64,000 nt of DNA from Xenophilus sp. Marseille-Q4582 (GTDB lineage: Bacteria > Pseudomonadota > Gammaproteobacteria > Burkholderiales > Burkholderiaceae_C), in assembly GCF_916700565.1 (NCBI RefSeq), contig NZ_CAKAKO010000002.1, positions 248,001 to 312,000 of the forward strand, given 5' to 3'. The position numbers were made by a program, and so were the translations under genes. Shown in pieces: positions 7,575 to 16,131 of the stretch. Below the pieces are notes generated by a model. The model was not told the DNA's origin. It saw only the letters and a program-made list of their open reading frames with translations, and did not search any database. Position 1 is the first letter of the stretch. Each line of letters starts with the position of its first letter.

Positions 7575-9541
7575 GCAGCAGGTTCCGTCGCGGCAGCGGC
7601 CGAAGGCGTTGCCGCCTGGAAGGCCCTGTAGCCCCCCTTGCGCAGGTGGATCAGCAGCAGCGAGATGGCCGCCGGCGTGACACCCGAGATGCGCGAAGCC
7701 TGGCCCAGCGTCTCCGGCCGCTGGCGCGCCAGCTTCTGCCGCACTTCGATGCTCAGCGCCTGCACCTGCGCATAGTCCAGGTCTTTGGGCAGCCGCAGGT
7801 TTTCATAGTGCGCCGCGCGCTGCACTTCTTCGTGCTGGCGGTCGATGTAGCCGGCGTACTTGGCAGCGATCTCCACCTGCTCCACCGCATCGGCGCTCAG
7901 CGCCACCTCGGGCCGGTACTTGCCACCGTCCAGCGACAGCAGTGCTTCGTAGCTCACATTCGGCCGGCGCAGCAGGTCCCCGAGGTTGTACTCATGCTCG
8001 ATGGCCTTGCCCAACACGCGTTCCGATTCGCTGGCCGGCAGGTTGCGCGGGTTCACCCAGGTCGACTTGAGGCGCTCTGTTTCACGTGAAACAGCATCGC
8101 GCTTGCGGCTGAACGCGTCCCAGCGCGCATCGTCCACCAGCCCGAGCCGGCGGCCGATCTCGGTCAGGCGCATGTCGGCGTTGTCCTCGCGCAGCTGCAG
8201 CCGGAACTCGGCCCGGCTGGTGAACATGCGGTAGGGCTCGGTCACGCCCTTGGTGATCAGGTCGTCGACCAGCACGCCCAGGTAGGCCTCGTCGCGCCGC
8301 GGCACCCAGGCGCCCTCCCCCCGGCATTGCAGCGCGGCATTGATGCCGGCGAACAGGCCCTGGGCCGCCGCTTCCTCGTAGCCCGTGGTGCCATTGATCT
8401 GGCCGGCGAAGAACAGGCCCTGGATCGCGCGCGTTTCGAAGCTGCTCTTGAGGCCGCGCGGGTCGAAGTAGTCGTACTCGATCGCGTAGCCCGGCCGCAG
8501 GATGTGCGCGTTCTCCAGCCCGGGCATCGAACGCACCAGTGCGTACTGGATGTCGAAAGGCAGGCTGGTCGAGATGCCGTTCGGGTAGTACTCGTGCGTG
8601 GTCAGCCCTTCGGGCTCGAGGAAGATCTGGTGGCTGTCCTTGTCGGCGAAGCGGTTGATCTTGTCTTCCACGCTCGGGCAGTAGCGCGGCCCCACGCCTT
8701 CGATCTTGCCCGTGAACATCGGGCTGCGGTCGAAGCCGGAGCGGATGATGTCGTGCGTGCGCGCGTTGGTGTGCGTGATCCAGCAGGGCATCTGCTGCGG
8801 GTGCATGGCCGCATCGCCCATGAAGCTGAACACCGGCATCACCGGGTTGCCGCCGCCGGGCATGCCGTCGCCGGGCTGCTCGGTGCACTTGGAAAAGTCG
8901 ATGGTGCGGCCGTCCAGGCGCGGCGGCGTGCCCGTCTTCAGGCGGCCCTGCGGCAGCTTCAGCTCCTTCAGGCGCGCCGACAGGCTCACGGCCGGCGGGT
9001 CGCCCGCGCGGCCCGCCTGGTAGTTGTCCAGGCCGACGTGGATGCGGCCGTCCAGGAAGGTGCCGGCCGTCAGCACCACGGCGCGCGCGCGAAAGGCAAT
9101 GCCGACTTGCGTCACGGCACCCACCACGCGTGCGCCGTCGCCATCGCCCTCCACCATCAGGTCGTCCACGGCCTGCTGGAACAGCATCAGGTTCGGCTGG
9201 TTCTCCAGCCGGCGGCGGATCGCGGCCTTGTAGAGAATGCGGTCGGCCTGCGCGCGCGTGGCGCGCACGGCCGGGCCCTTGCTCGAATTGAGGATGCGGA
9301 ACTGGATACCCGCCTCGTCGGTGGCGATACCCATGGCCCCGCCCAGTGCGTCCACCTCTTTCACCAGATGGCCCTTGCCGATGCCGCCGATGCTGGGGTT
9401 GCAGCTCATCTGGCCCAGCGTCTCGATGTTGTGGGTCAGCAGCAAGGTCCTGGCGCCCATGCGCGCGGACGCCAGCGCGGCCTCGGTGCCGGCATGGCCG
9501 CCGCCCACGACGATGACGTCGAATTCTTCGGGATAAAGCAT
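7571..9541 (-). CDS. mnmG: tRNA 5-carboxymethylaminomethyl-uridine enzyme MnmG (GidA)
   Basis: The start is placed at [18 protein letters not shown] (656 residues); 25 further upstream codons look unrelated to the family. The N-terminal FAD-binding motif [19 protein letters not shown], the GidA signatures [11 protein letters not shown] and [11 protein letters not shown], and the C-terminal MnmE-binding region with YAGYIDRQ are all present. With MnmE it modifies the wobble uridine of several tRNAs. It heads the mnmG-rsmG-LysE-parA-hydrolase-parB transcription unit. A perfect parS lies within it. Confidence 0.97.
   Translation of the reverse strand: MLYPEEFDVIVVGGGHAGTEAALASARMGARTLLLTHNIETLGQMSCNPSIGGIGKGHLVKEVDALGGAMGIATDEAGIQFRILNSSKGPAVRATRAQADRILYKAAIRRRLENQPNLMLFQQAVDDLMVEGDGDGARVVGAVTQVGIAFRARAVVLTAGTFLDGRIHVGLDNYQAGRAGDPPAVSLSARLKELKLPQGRLKTGTPPRLDGRTIDFSKCTEQPGDGMPGGGNPVMPVFSFMGDAAMHPQQMPCWITHTNARTHDIIRSGFDRSPMFTGKIEGVGPRYCPSVEDKINRFADKDSHQIFLEPEGLTTHEYYPNGISTSLPFDIQYALVRSMPGLENAHILRPGYAIEYDYFDPRGLKSSFETRAIQGLFFAGQINGTTGYEEAAAQGLFAGINAALQCRGEGAWVPRRDEAYLGVLVDDLITKGVTEPYRMFTSRAEFRLQLREDNADMRLTEIGRRLGLVDDARWDAFSRKRDAVSRETERLKSTWVNPRNLPASESERVLGKAIEHEYNLGDLLRRPNVSYEALLSLDGGKYRPEVALSADAVEQVEIAAKYAGYIDRQHEEVQRAAHYENLRLPKDLDYAQVQALSIEVRQKLARQRPETLGQASRISGVTPAAISLLLIHLRKGGYRAFQAATPSAAAATEPAA
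8078..8093. other. parS centromere site (perfect)
   Basis: TGTTTCACGTGAAACA is an exact match to the bacterial parS consensus, located inside mnmG. Confidence 0.97.
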
Positions 9542-9706
9542 GTGGTGAGGGTGGCGCAGCCACGAAGCCTGCAGGCTGCTGCAAGGCGGCTGCGCAAAGC
9601 ACGGAAGGGGCGGCAATTTTAGACGCCCGCCCTTTCATGTGCTTAAAAGATGGGCAATGCCGTCATCCCCGCGCCGCGCGCCCTGCCCGCGCCAGGCGCG
9701 CCCGGC

Positions 9707-10666
9707 TCAGCGCAGCCCCAGGCCCGGGCCCTCGTGCGCGGCCGAGGGCGCCTCGCACGCCGCGGCTGCGCCGCCGGGCGGCAGCGGCTCACCGGGCAGC
9801 GCGGCCAGCGGCTCGGGCTTTTCGATGCCCAGCAGGATGCCGCTGGGCCGCGGCGGCGCCAGTTCGGGTGCCGAGGCATCCTGCAGTTCGCGCACCCGGA
9901 TGTCCTTGGCGGTCAGGTTCACCGGGCCGAAGAAGGTGCAGAAGGCCACGTCCTTGGCATCGCGGCCGGTGCCCACCCGCACCAGCCGCTCGGCCGGCGC
10001 CATGCGCGTGGGGTCGAACACCACCCACTGACCGCTCAGCCAGGCTTCGAAGATCGCATGGAAGTCCTGCGGCGGCTCCTCGAAATTCACGTAGCCCACC
10101 ACCAGCCGCGCCGGAATGTTGAGCGCCCGGCAGAAGGTGATGCCCAGGTGCGCGAAATCGCGGCACACGCCGGCCCGCTGCACGAAGACTTCCTGCGCGG
10201 TGGTGGTCGAGTCGCTGCTGCCGGGCTGGTAGCACAGGCTGTCGTGGATCCAGTCCGAGATGGCCTGCACGCGCCCGATGCCAGGGGGCAGGTCGCCGAA
10301 CAGCTGCTGCGCCGCGCGCGCCATCACGTCCGATTCGCAGTAGCGCGTGGGCATCAGATACTTCACCAGCGCGTCGGGCACCTCGCTCACCGGCTGCTCG
10401 CGCAGGTCGGCGGGGCGGTGGTGCGCCTCCCGGCGCACGACGGCGCGGTAGCGCAGCTGCAAGGGCCCGGCGGGCGCGTCGAAGCGGAAGAAGCGGTTGC
10501 CGCTGTTGGCGTCGCAATAGTGGCGCAGCGCGAGGGGCGGCTCGACGGTCAGCGCTTCCTCGAGCACCTGCTGCCCGTCGCAGCGGGCGGCCTCAAGGTT
10601 GAACAGCAGGTGCGCGGGCGCTTGCACCTCGTACGCCAGCTGCGTGTCGATGATCGAATGATGCAT
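9707..10666 (-). CDS. Transglutaminase-like cysteine protease/transglutaminase-fold protein
   Basis: The chosen start MHHSIIDTQLAYEV matches the beginning of the N-terminal beta domain; an alternative start lies six codons upstream (10684). The catalytic triad of the transglutaminase-like superfamily is visible as Cys in AGVCRDFAHLG, His in DFHAIFEAWL and Asp in VVFDPTRMA. The last 60 residues are Pro/Ala-rich. Such proteins often act with ATP-grasp or alpha-E proteins, which are not in this window. It has no signal peptide, so it is probably cytoplasmic. The exact reaction is unknown. Confidence 0.85.
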   Translation of the reverse strand: MHHSIIDTQLAYEVQAPAHLLFNLEAARCDGQQVLEEALTVEPPLALRHYCDANSGNRFFRFDAPAGPLQLRYRAVVRREAHHRPADLREQPVSEVPDALVKYLMPTRYCESDVMARAAQQLFGDLPPGIGRVQAISDWIHDSLCYQPGSSDSTTTAQEVFVQRAGVCRDFAHLGITFCRALNIPARLVVGYVNFEEPPQDFHAIFEAWLSGQWVVFDPTRMAPAERLVRVGTGRDAKDVAFCTFFGPVNLTAKDIRVRELQDASAPELAPPRPSGILLGIEKPEPLAALPGEPLPPGGAAAACEAPSAAHEGPGLGLR

Positions 10667-10833
10667 GGTCCAGGCGCGTGGCAAGGAGCCGGTGGCCGGC
10701 GGACGAAGGCGGCAGCCGCAAGCCGGCGGCGGGCCGCAGCGGCAGGCGCCAATCCGCCCGCGTGCGCTGCAGCACGCGCAGGGCCTGCGCGCGCACGTTC
10801 ATCGCCGCAGCCAGGGACAGCTCCATCGCGTCC

Positions 10834-11019
10834 TCAGTCCAGGGCTCTCTTGGCGGCCCCGATGCCCAGCATCGCCAGCACCACGAAGACGATCGCGAGC
10901 ACCAGGAACAGGCCGAACAGCAGTTTGGCGATGCCCGCCGCGCCGGCGGCAATGCCGCCAAAGCCGAGCGCGCCGGCCACGATGGCGATCAGCGCGAAGA
11001 TCAGTGCGTACTTGAGCAT
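10834..11019 (-). CDS. DUF1328 small membrane protein
   Basis: A 61-residue hydrophobic protein ([20 protein letters not shown]...) with two membrane segments and a central glycine-rich [14 protein letters not shown], the signature of DUF1328 (YtjA-like). The ribosome site is AGGAG eight bases before ATG 11019. DUF1328 proteins are often induced by envelope or osmotic stress. The role is unknown. Confidence 0.9.
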   Translation of the reverse strand: MLKYALIFALIAIVAGALGFGGIAAGAAGIAKLLFGLFLVLAIVFVVLAMLGIGAAKRALD

Positions 11020-11314
11020 GAGAAACTCCTGAACGAGCGGGAAAGGGGCCGTGCCGCGAACCGCAGCGGACGCAACAGAAGGTAGGCGGCCACCCGCGCC
11101 CGACGCATCGGCAGCCCGCGCGCAGCCGCGTAGGACGGCGCGCCCGCCCCCGGTGCGCACGCGACGCGCGCGCGACCCCAGCCGCGCGGAAGCCGCCGCA
11201 AAAGGCTACATTCGCCGAGCCGCAGGTGCTCTCGGCCGCAACGCCGCCATGGCGGTGCACCCACCGCCCTGCCTTGCGCACCCCGTTCCATCTTCCTCCA
11301 ACACGAAGGACCTC

Positions 11315-11923
11315 ATGAAGCTCTACTACTCGCCCGGCGCCTGTTCGCTTTCGCCCCACATCGCGCTGTACGAAGCCGGTATCGCCTGCGAAGCCGTGCT
11401 GGCCAGCACCAAGTCGCACAAGCTGCAGGATGGCACGGACTACTACAGCATCAATCCGCTGGGCTACGTGCCGCTGCTGGAACTCGACGACGGCACGCGC
11501 CTGCGCGAAGGCCCGGCCATCGTCCAGTACATCGCCGACCTGGCGCCGACGAAGAACCTGGCGCCGGCCAACGGCACGCTGGCGCGCTACCGCCTGCAGG
11601 AATGGCTGACTTTCATCGGCACCGAGATCCACAAGGGCTTCAGCCCGCTCTTCAACCCCAAGATGCCTGAAGAAGCGAAGACCCTCGCCAAGGAAAAGCT
11701 GGCCCAGCGCTACGAGTGGCTCAATGGCCAGCTCGAAGGCAAGGAATGGCTGTCGGGCGAGCATTTCAGCGTGGCCGACGGCTATCTCTTCACCGTGACC
11801 AACTGGGCCAAGCCCACGGGCCTGGACCTGTCGCCCTACCCGCATGTGCAGGCCTGGCACGCCCGCGTGGCCGCCCGCCCGGCCGTGCAGGCCGCAATGA
11901 AGGCCGAAGGCCTGATCAAGTAA
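11315..11923 (+). CDS. gst: Glutathione S-transferase, beta class
   Basis: The start MKLYYSPGACSLSPHIAL is preceded by AAGGA. The 202-residue length is typical. The thioredoxin-like N-terminal domain has the beta-class cysteine at position 10 (SPGACSLSPH) and the glutathione-contact motif EGPAIVQYIAD. The all-helical C-terminal domain has the N-capping box FSVADGYLFTV. It conjugates or transfers glutathione in the cytosol. It is a single gene followed by a strong terminator. Confidence 0.94.
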   Translation: MKLYYSPGACSLSPHIALYEAGIACEAVLASTKSHKLQDGTDYYSINPLGYVPLLELDDGTRLREGPAIVQYIADLAPTKNLAPANGTLARYRLQEWLTFIGTEIHKGFSPLFNPKMPEEAKTLAKEKLAQRYEWLNGQLEGKEWLSGEHFSVADGYLFTVTNWAKPTGLDLSPYPHVQAWHARVAARPAVQAAMKAEGLIK

Positions 11924-11981
11924 GGCCGTCCGGCCGCGCCGCGACCTCGCCCTTTGGCGCGGCCTGCAGGCCGCCGTGTCC

Positions 11982-12025
11982 ACGCCCCGTTCTGGCACCC
12001 GCGTGCACAGCAACGGGGCGTTTTC
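11982..12025 (+). terminator. Terminator after the glutathione S-transferase gene
   Basis: Stem halves ACGCCCCGTT and AACGGGGCGT close a 20-base loop and are followed by TTTTC. Confidence 0.7.
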
Positions 12026-12091
12026 ATGGGCGCTGCCGCATCGCGCCCGCGCGCTTTGTCTCCGGCGCTGCGTCCACCCCGACAGTCGGTC

Positions 12092-12107
12092 TGGCATTTT
12101 TCTTGCT
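12092..12107 (+). promoter_or_regulatory. Sigma-54 (-24/-12) promoter of the nirBD operon
   Basis: TGGCATTTTTCTTGCT has the invariant GG (12093-12094) and GC (12105-12106) exactly ten bases apart, as needed for RpoN. The transcript would start near 12117, right at the first leader hairpin. NtrC-type activation under nitrogen limitation would fit the genes downstream. Confidence 0.8.
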
Positions 12108-12116
12108 TGATCTCTG

Positions 12117-12169
12117 GTGAGCGCGGCACGGAGGCCGCGATCTCACCCACCTCCGCTAATGACGGCGGA
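12117..12169 (+). promoter_or_regulatory. Dual hexaloop hairpins: ANTAR (NasT/NasR-type) antitermination target
   Basis: Hairpin 1 has stem CGCGGC/GCCGCG and hexaloop ACGGAG (12128-12133). Hairpin 2 has stem TCCGCT/GGCGGA and hexaloop AATGAC (12158-12163). Both hexaloops carry A at position 1 and G at position 4, the signature bound by dimeric ANTAR-domain antiterminators. The hairpins are 12 bases apart by their stems. The nirB start lies 157 bases further on. A clear U-tract terminator was not seen, so where premature termination would occur is open. No nasT or nasR gene is in the window. Confidence 0.8.
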
Positions 12170-12325
12170 ACCCGAGCGAGCTGAAGGTCCGAAAGGACGG
12201 CAGCCCGGTTGTTCCCACCCGATTCACATCCGTGATCCAGCGGGGGTGCGCCTGCACCCACACGCCGCAGCGTCCACCGCCGCCGGCCGTCACCGCCGGA
12301 GCGCGGGATGTGCAGGAGTCTCCCC

Positions 12326-14845
12326 ATGAAAATCGTCGTCGTCGGCCATGGCATGGTCGGCCACAAGTTCCTCGAGCAGCTCCACGACGAAGGGCTGCCG
12401 CAGGCCGAAGTCACGGTGCTGTGCGAAGAGCCGCGCGCGGCCTACGACCGCGTGCACCTGTCCGAGTTCTTCAGCGGCAAGACGGCCGAGGACCTGTCGC
12501 TGGTCGCTCCCGGCTTCTTCGAGAAGACGGGTTTCTCGCTGCGCCTGGCGGCCAAGGCCGTCGCCATCGAGCGCCGCACCCACACCGTGACCACCGCCGA
12601 CGGCGAGGTGCTGCCCTACGACAAGCTGGTGCTGGCCACCGGCTCGGCCCCCTTCGTGCCGCCCGTGCCGGGCCGCGACCGGCCGCACTGCTTCGTCTAC
12701 CGCACCATCGAGGACCTGGAGGCCATGAAGGCTTCGGGCGCCCGGTCCCAAAGCGGCGTGGTGGTGGGCGGCGGCCTGTTGGGCCTGGAATGCGCCAAGG
12801 CGCTGCGCGACATGGGCCTGGACACGCACGTGGTCGAGTTCTCGCCGCGCCTGATGGCCGTGCAGGTGGACGACGGCGGCGGCCGCATGCTGCGCAGCAA
12901 GATCGAGGCGCTGGGCGTGCAGGTGCACACGCACCGCAACACGGTGGAGATCACCGACGGCGCCACCGCCCGCCACCGGATGGTCTTCGCCGACGGCACC
13001 TGGCTGGAGACCGACATGATCGTGTTCTCGGCCGGCATCCGCCCGCGCGACGAACTGGCCCGCCAGTGCGTGCTGGCCATCGGGCCGCGCGGCGGCGTCG
13101 TGATCGACGACCATTGCCGCAGCAGCGACCGCGACGTGTATGCCATCGGCGAATGCGCCTCGTGGAACGAGCAGGTGTTCGGCCTGGTCGCGCCGGGCTA
13201 CGACATGGCCCGCGTGGCGGCGCGCCACATCGCGGGCCACGCGGAGGCGGCCTTCAAGGGCGCCGACATGAGCACCAAGCTCAAGCTCATGGGCGTGGAC
13301 GTGGCCTCCATCGGCGACGCCCACGGCAAGACGCCGAACTGCCTGAGCTACCACTACGTGGACGAGCGCAAGCAGGTCTACAAGAAGATGGTCGTCAGTG
13401 CAGACGGCAAGACGCTGCTGGGCGCCGTGCTGGTCGGCAATGCCGACGAGTACGGCACGCTGCTGCAGACCGCGCTCAACGGCATCGCGCTGCCCGACGA
13501 CCCCGAGTTCATGATCCTGCCCTCCTCCGACGGCAAGGCCAGGCCGGGGCTGGGCGTGGAGGCCCTTCCCGACACGGCGCAGATCTGCTCGTGCAACAGC
13601 GTCAGCAAGGGCCAGATCTGCGCGGCCGTGGGCGAAGGCGCCTGCACCATCGGCGACATCAAGGCCTGCACGAAAGCCGGCGCCACCTGCGGCGGCTGTG
13701 TGCCGCTGGTCACGCAGGTCATGAAGTTCGAGATGGCGCGCCGCGGCATGGCCGTCAACAACCATGTCTGCGAGCACTTCGCCTACTCGCGCCAGGAGAT
13801 CTACCACCTGGTGCGCGTGGGCAACATCAAGACCTTCGACGAGCTGCTGGCCAGGCACGGCCAGGGCCTGGGCTGCGACATCTGCAAGCCCGTGGCCGCC
13901 AGCGTGCTGGCCTCCATCTGGAACGAGTTCGTCTTGAAGCCGCAGCTGGCCAAGCTGCAGGACAGCAACGACTACTTCCTGGGCAACATCCAGAAGGACG
14001 GCACCTATTCCGTGGTGCCGCGCATGCCGGGCGGCGAGGTCACGCCCGACGGCCTGATCGCGGTGGGCCTGGTGGCCAAGAAGTACGGCCTATACACCAA
14101 GGTCACGGGCGGCGCGCGCGTCGACATGTTCGGCGCCCGGCTGGAACAGCTGCCGCTGATCTGGGAAGAGCTGATCGCCGCCGGCTTCGAATCGGGCCAT
14201 GCCTACGGCAAGTCACTGCGCACGGTGAAGAGCTGCGTCGGCAGCACCTGGTGCCGCTACGGCGTCGACGACTCCGTCGGCCTCGCGGTGGAGCTGGAGA
14301 ACCGCTACAAGGGCCTGCGCGCGCCGCACAAGATCAAGTTCGGCGTCTCGGGCTGCACGCGCGAATGCGCCGAAGCCCAGGGCAAGGACGTGGGCGTGAT
14401 CGCCACCGACAAGGGCTGGAACCTCTACGTTTGCGGCAACGGCGGCATGAAGCCGCGCCACGCCGAGCTGATCGCCAGCGACCTCAGCAAGGAAGCGCTG
14501 ATCGCGCTGATCGACCGCTTCCTGATGTTCTACGTGCGCACCGCCGACCGGCTGCAGCGCACCAGCACCTGGCGCGAGAGCCTGGAGGGCGGTCTGGACT
14601 ACTTGAAGCAGGTGCTGATCGAGGACTCGCTCGGCATCGCCGCCGAACTCGAGGCCCAGATGCAGCACGTGGTCGACACCTACCAGTGCGAGTGGAAGAC
14701 CGCCGTGACCGACCCGGCCGTGCGCGCGCGCTTCAAGAGCTTCGTCAACAGCGACCAGCCCGATGCGCGCATCGTCTTCGTCAAGGAGCGCGGCCAGATC
14801 CGCCCCGCCCGCGCCGACGAGCGCGAAGCCCCCGCCCCTGTTTGA
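12326..14845 (+). CDS. nirB: Assimilatory nitrite reductase large subunit NirB
   Basis: The start MKIVVVGHGMVGHKFLEQL follows AGGAG with good spacing (839 residues). In order: an FAD/NAD(P)H oxidoreductase part (about 1-400, with VVVGGGLLGLECAKAL), a BFD-like [2Fe-2S] region with ICSCNSVSKGQICAAV and CTKAGATCGGC, a second related segment LGCDICKPVAASVL, and the sulfite/nitrite reductase part with VKSCVGSTWCRYG and the SGCTRECAEAQGKD cysteines for siroheme-[4Fe-4S]. NirBD reduces nitrite to ammonium with NAD(P)H in the cytoplasm. It is the first gene of the operon nirB-nirD-channel, controlled by the sigma-54 promoter and ANTAR leader. Confidence 0.97.
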   Translation: MKIVVVGHGMVGHKFLEQLHDEGLPQAEVTVLCEEPRAAYDRVHLSEFFSGKTAEDLSLVAPGFFEKTGFSLRLAAKAVAIERRTHTVTTADGEVLPYDKLVLATGSAPFVPPVPGRDRPHCFVYRTIEDLEAMKASGARSQSGVVVGGGLLGLECAKALRDMGLDTHVVEFSPRLMAVQVDDGGGRMLRSKIEALGVQVHTHRNTVEITDGATARHRMVFADGTWLETDMIVFSAGIRPRDELARQCVLAIGPRGGVVIDDHCRSSDRDVYAIGECASWNEQVFGLVAPGYDMARVAARHIAGHAEAAFKGADMSTKLKLMGVDVASIGDAHGKTPNCLSYHYVDERKQVYKKMVVSADGKTLLGAVLVGNADEYGTLLQTALNGIALPDDPEFMILPSSDGKARPGLGVEALPDTAQICSCNSVSKGQICAAVGEGACTIGDIKACTKAGATCGGCVPLVTQVMKFEMARRGMAVNNHVCEHFAYSRQEIYHLVRVGNIKTFDELLARHGQGLGCDICKPVAASVLASIWNEFVLKPQLAKLQDSNDYFLGNIQKDGTYSVVPRMPGGEVTPDGLIAVGLVAKKYGLYTKVTGGARVDMFGARLEQLPLIWEELIAAGFESGHAYGKSLRTVKSCVGSTWCRYGVDDSVGLAVELENRYKGLRAPHKIKFGVSGCTRECAEAQGKDVGVIATDKGWNLYVCGNGGMKPRHAELIASDLSKEALIALIDRFLMFYVRTADRLQRTSTWRESLEGGLDYLKQVLIEDSLGIAAELEAQMQHVVDTYQCEWKTAVTDPAVRARFKSFVNSDQPDARIVFVKERGQIRPARADEREAPAPV

Positions 14846-14856
14846 GGAACCGCACC

Positions 14857-15195
14857 ATGCTGGCCAAGACCCCCACCTGGACCCGTGTCTGCGCGGCGGA
14901 CGCCATCGTGCCCCACACCGGCGTCTGCGCCCTCGTCGACGGCCGCCACGTGGCCGTGTTCCGGCTCGGCGACGACCGCTTCCATGCCATCGACAACATC
15001 GACCCGAAGTCCGGCGCGAGCGTGCTCGCGCGCGGGCTGATCGGCAGCCTGGGCGAGCGCGTCGTCGTCGCCTCGCCGCTCTACAAGAACCACTTCGACC
15101 TGGCCACCGGCGAATGCCTGGAGGCGCCCGAGCATTCGGTGACCGTGCACGCCGTGCGCGTGGAAGACGGCCAGGTGCTCGTCGCCCTGAACTGA
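14857..15195 (+). CDS. nirD: Nitrite reductase small subunit NirD
   Basis: The 112-residue protein starts 11 bases after nirB, behind TTGAGGAA. It has the Rieske-like fold seen in VCALVDGRHVAVFRLGDDRF and SPLYKNHFDLATGECLE. The Cys-x-His iron ligands of true Rieske proteins are absent, as is usual for NirD. It forms the NirBD complex. Confidence 0.95.
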   Translation: MLAKTPTWTRVCAADAIVPHTGVCALVDGRHVAVFRLGDDRFHAIDNIDPKSGASVLARGLIGSLGERVVVASPLYKNHFDLATGECLEAPEHSVTVHAVRVEDGQVLVALN

Positions 15196-15243
15196 TCGCT
15201 CTTGCTTTTTTCTCCCCCTTCTTCTCTCCACCACGAGACACCC

Positions 15244-16056
15244 ATGGCCTATCTCGCCCCTGCCGAATTCGTGACCAAGATGGTCGACGCCGGTGAATCC
15301 AAGCTGTTGATGTCCACGCGCGACACGCTGATCCGCTCGTACATGGCCGGCGCCATCCTCGCGCTGGCGGCCGCCTTCGCCGTCACGGTGACCGTGAACA
15401 CCGGCAACGCGCTGGTCGGCGCCATGCTCTTTCCGGTCGGCTTCATCCTGCTCTACCTGCTGGGCTTCGACCTGCTGACCGGCGTGTTCACGCTGGCCCC
15501 GCTGGCCGTGCTCGACAAGCGCCCCGGCGCCACCTGGAAGGGCGTGTGGCGCAACTGGGGGCTGGTGTTCTGCGGCAACTTCGCGGGCGCCTTCACCGTG
15601 GCCGTGTTCATGGCCATCATCTTCACCTTCGGCTTCTCGGAAGCGCCCAATGCCGTCGGCGACAAGATCGGCCACATCGGCGAAGGCCGCACCGTGGGCT
15701 ACGCGGCGCACGGCGCCGCCGGCATGCTCACGCTCTTCGTGCGCGGCGTGCTGTGCAACTGGATGGTGTCCACCGGCGTGGTGGCGGCCTTCATGTCCAC
15801 CTCGGTGTCGGGCAAGGCCATCGGCATGTGGATGCCCGTGATGGTCTTCTTCTACATGGGTTTCGAGCACAGCATCGTGAACATGTTCCTGTTCCCCATC
15901 GGCCTGCTCCTGGGCGGCAACTTCACGGTGATGGACTACCTCATCTGGAACGAGATCCCCACCGTGCTGGGCAACCTGGTGGGCGGCCTGACCTTCGTGG
16001 GCCTGACGCTCTACTCCACGCACTACAAGACGGCGCCCAAGCGCAAGGTGGCCTGA
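15244..16056 (+). CDS. Formate/nitrite transporter (FNT) family channel
   Basis: The 270-residue membrane protein has six hydrophobic segments. FNT marks include GFDLLTGVFTL near the first broken helix, CGNFAGAFTV, and GVLCNWMVSTGV with the second broken helix, plus FEHSIVNMF. FNT pentamers pass formate or nitrite. Directly after nirBD, nitrite uptake or export is the natural role (NirC-like). The ATG at 15244 lies 48 bases past nirD with a weak ACGAGA ribosome site. Confidence 0.93.
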   Translation: MAYLAPAEFVTKMVDAGESKLLMSTRDTLIRSYMAGAILALAAAFAVTVTVNTGNALVGAMLFPVGFILLYLLGFDLLTGVFTLAPLAVLDKRPGATWKGVWRNWGLVFCGNFAGAFTVAVFMAIIFTFGFSEAPNAVGDKIGHIGEGRTVGYAAHGAAGMLTLFVRGVLCNWMVSTGVVAAFMSTSVSGKAIGMWMPVMVFFYMGFEHSIVNMFLFPIGLLLGGNFTVMDYLIWNEIPTVLGNLVGGLTFVGLTLYSTHYKTAPKRKVA

Positions 16057-16131
16057 CCCGGCCTGCCGCACGGCCACATCGCCGCGGCCGGCAGCATGCG
16101 ATGAAGCGAATCCCCGCCCCCACTCGCCCCC

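Noticed and set aside
12290-13858. Long minus-strand frame opposite nirB
   Set aside because: Shadow of nirB; no ribosome site and no recognisable motif.
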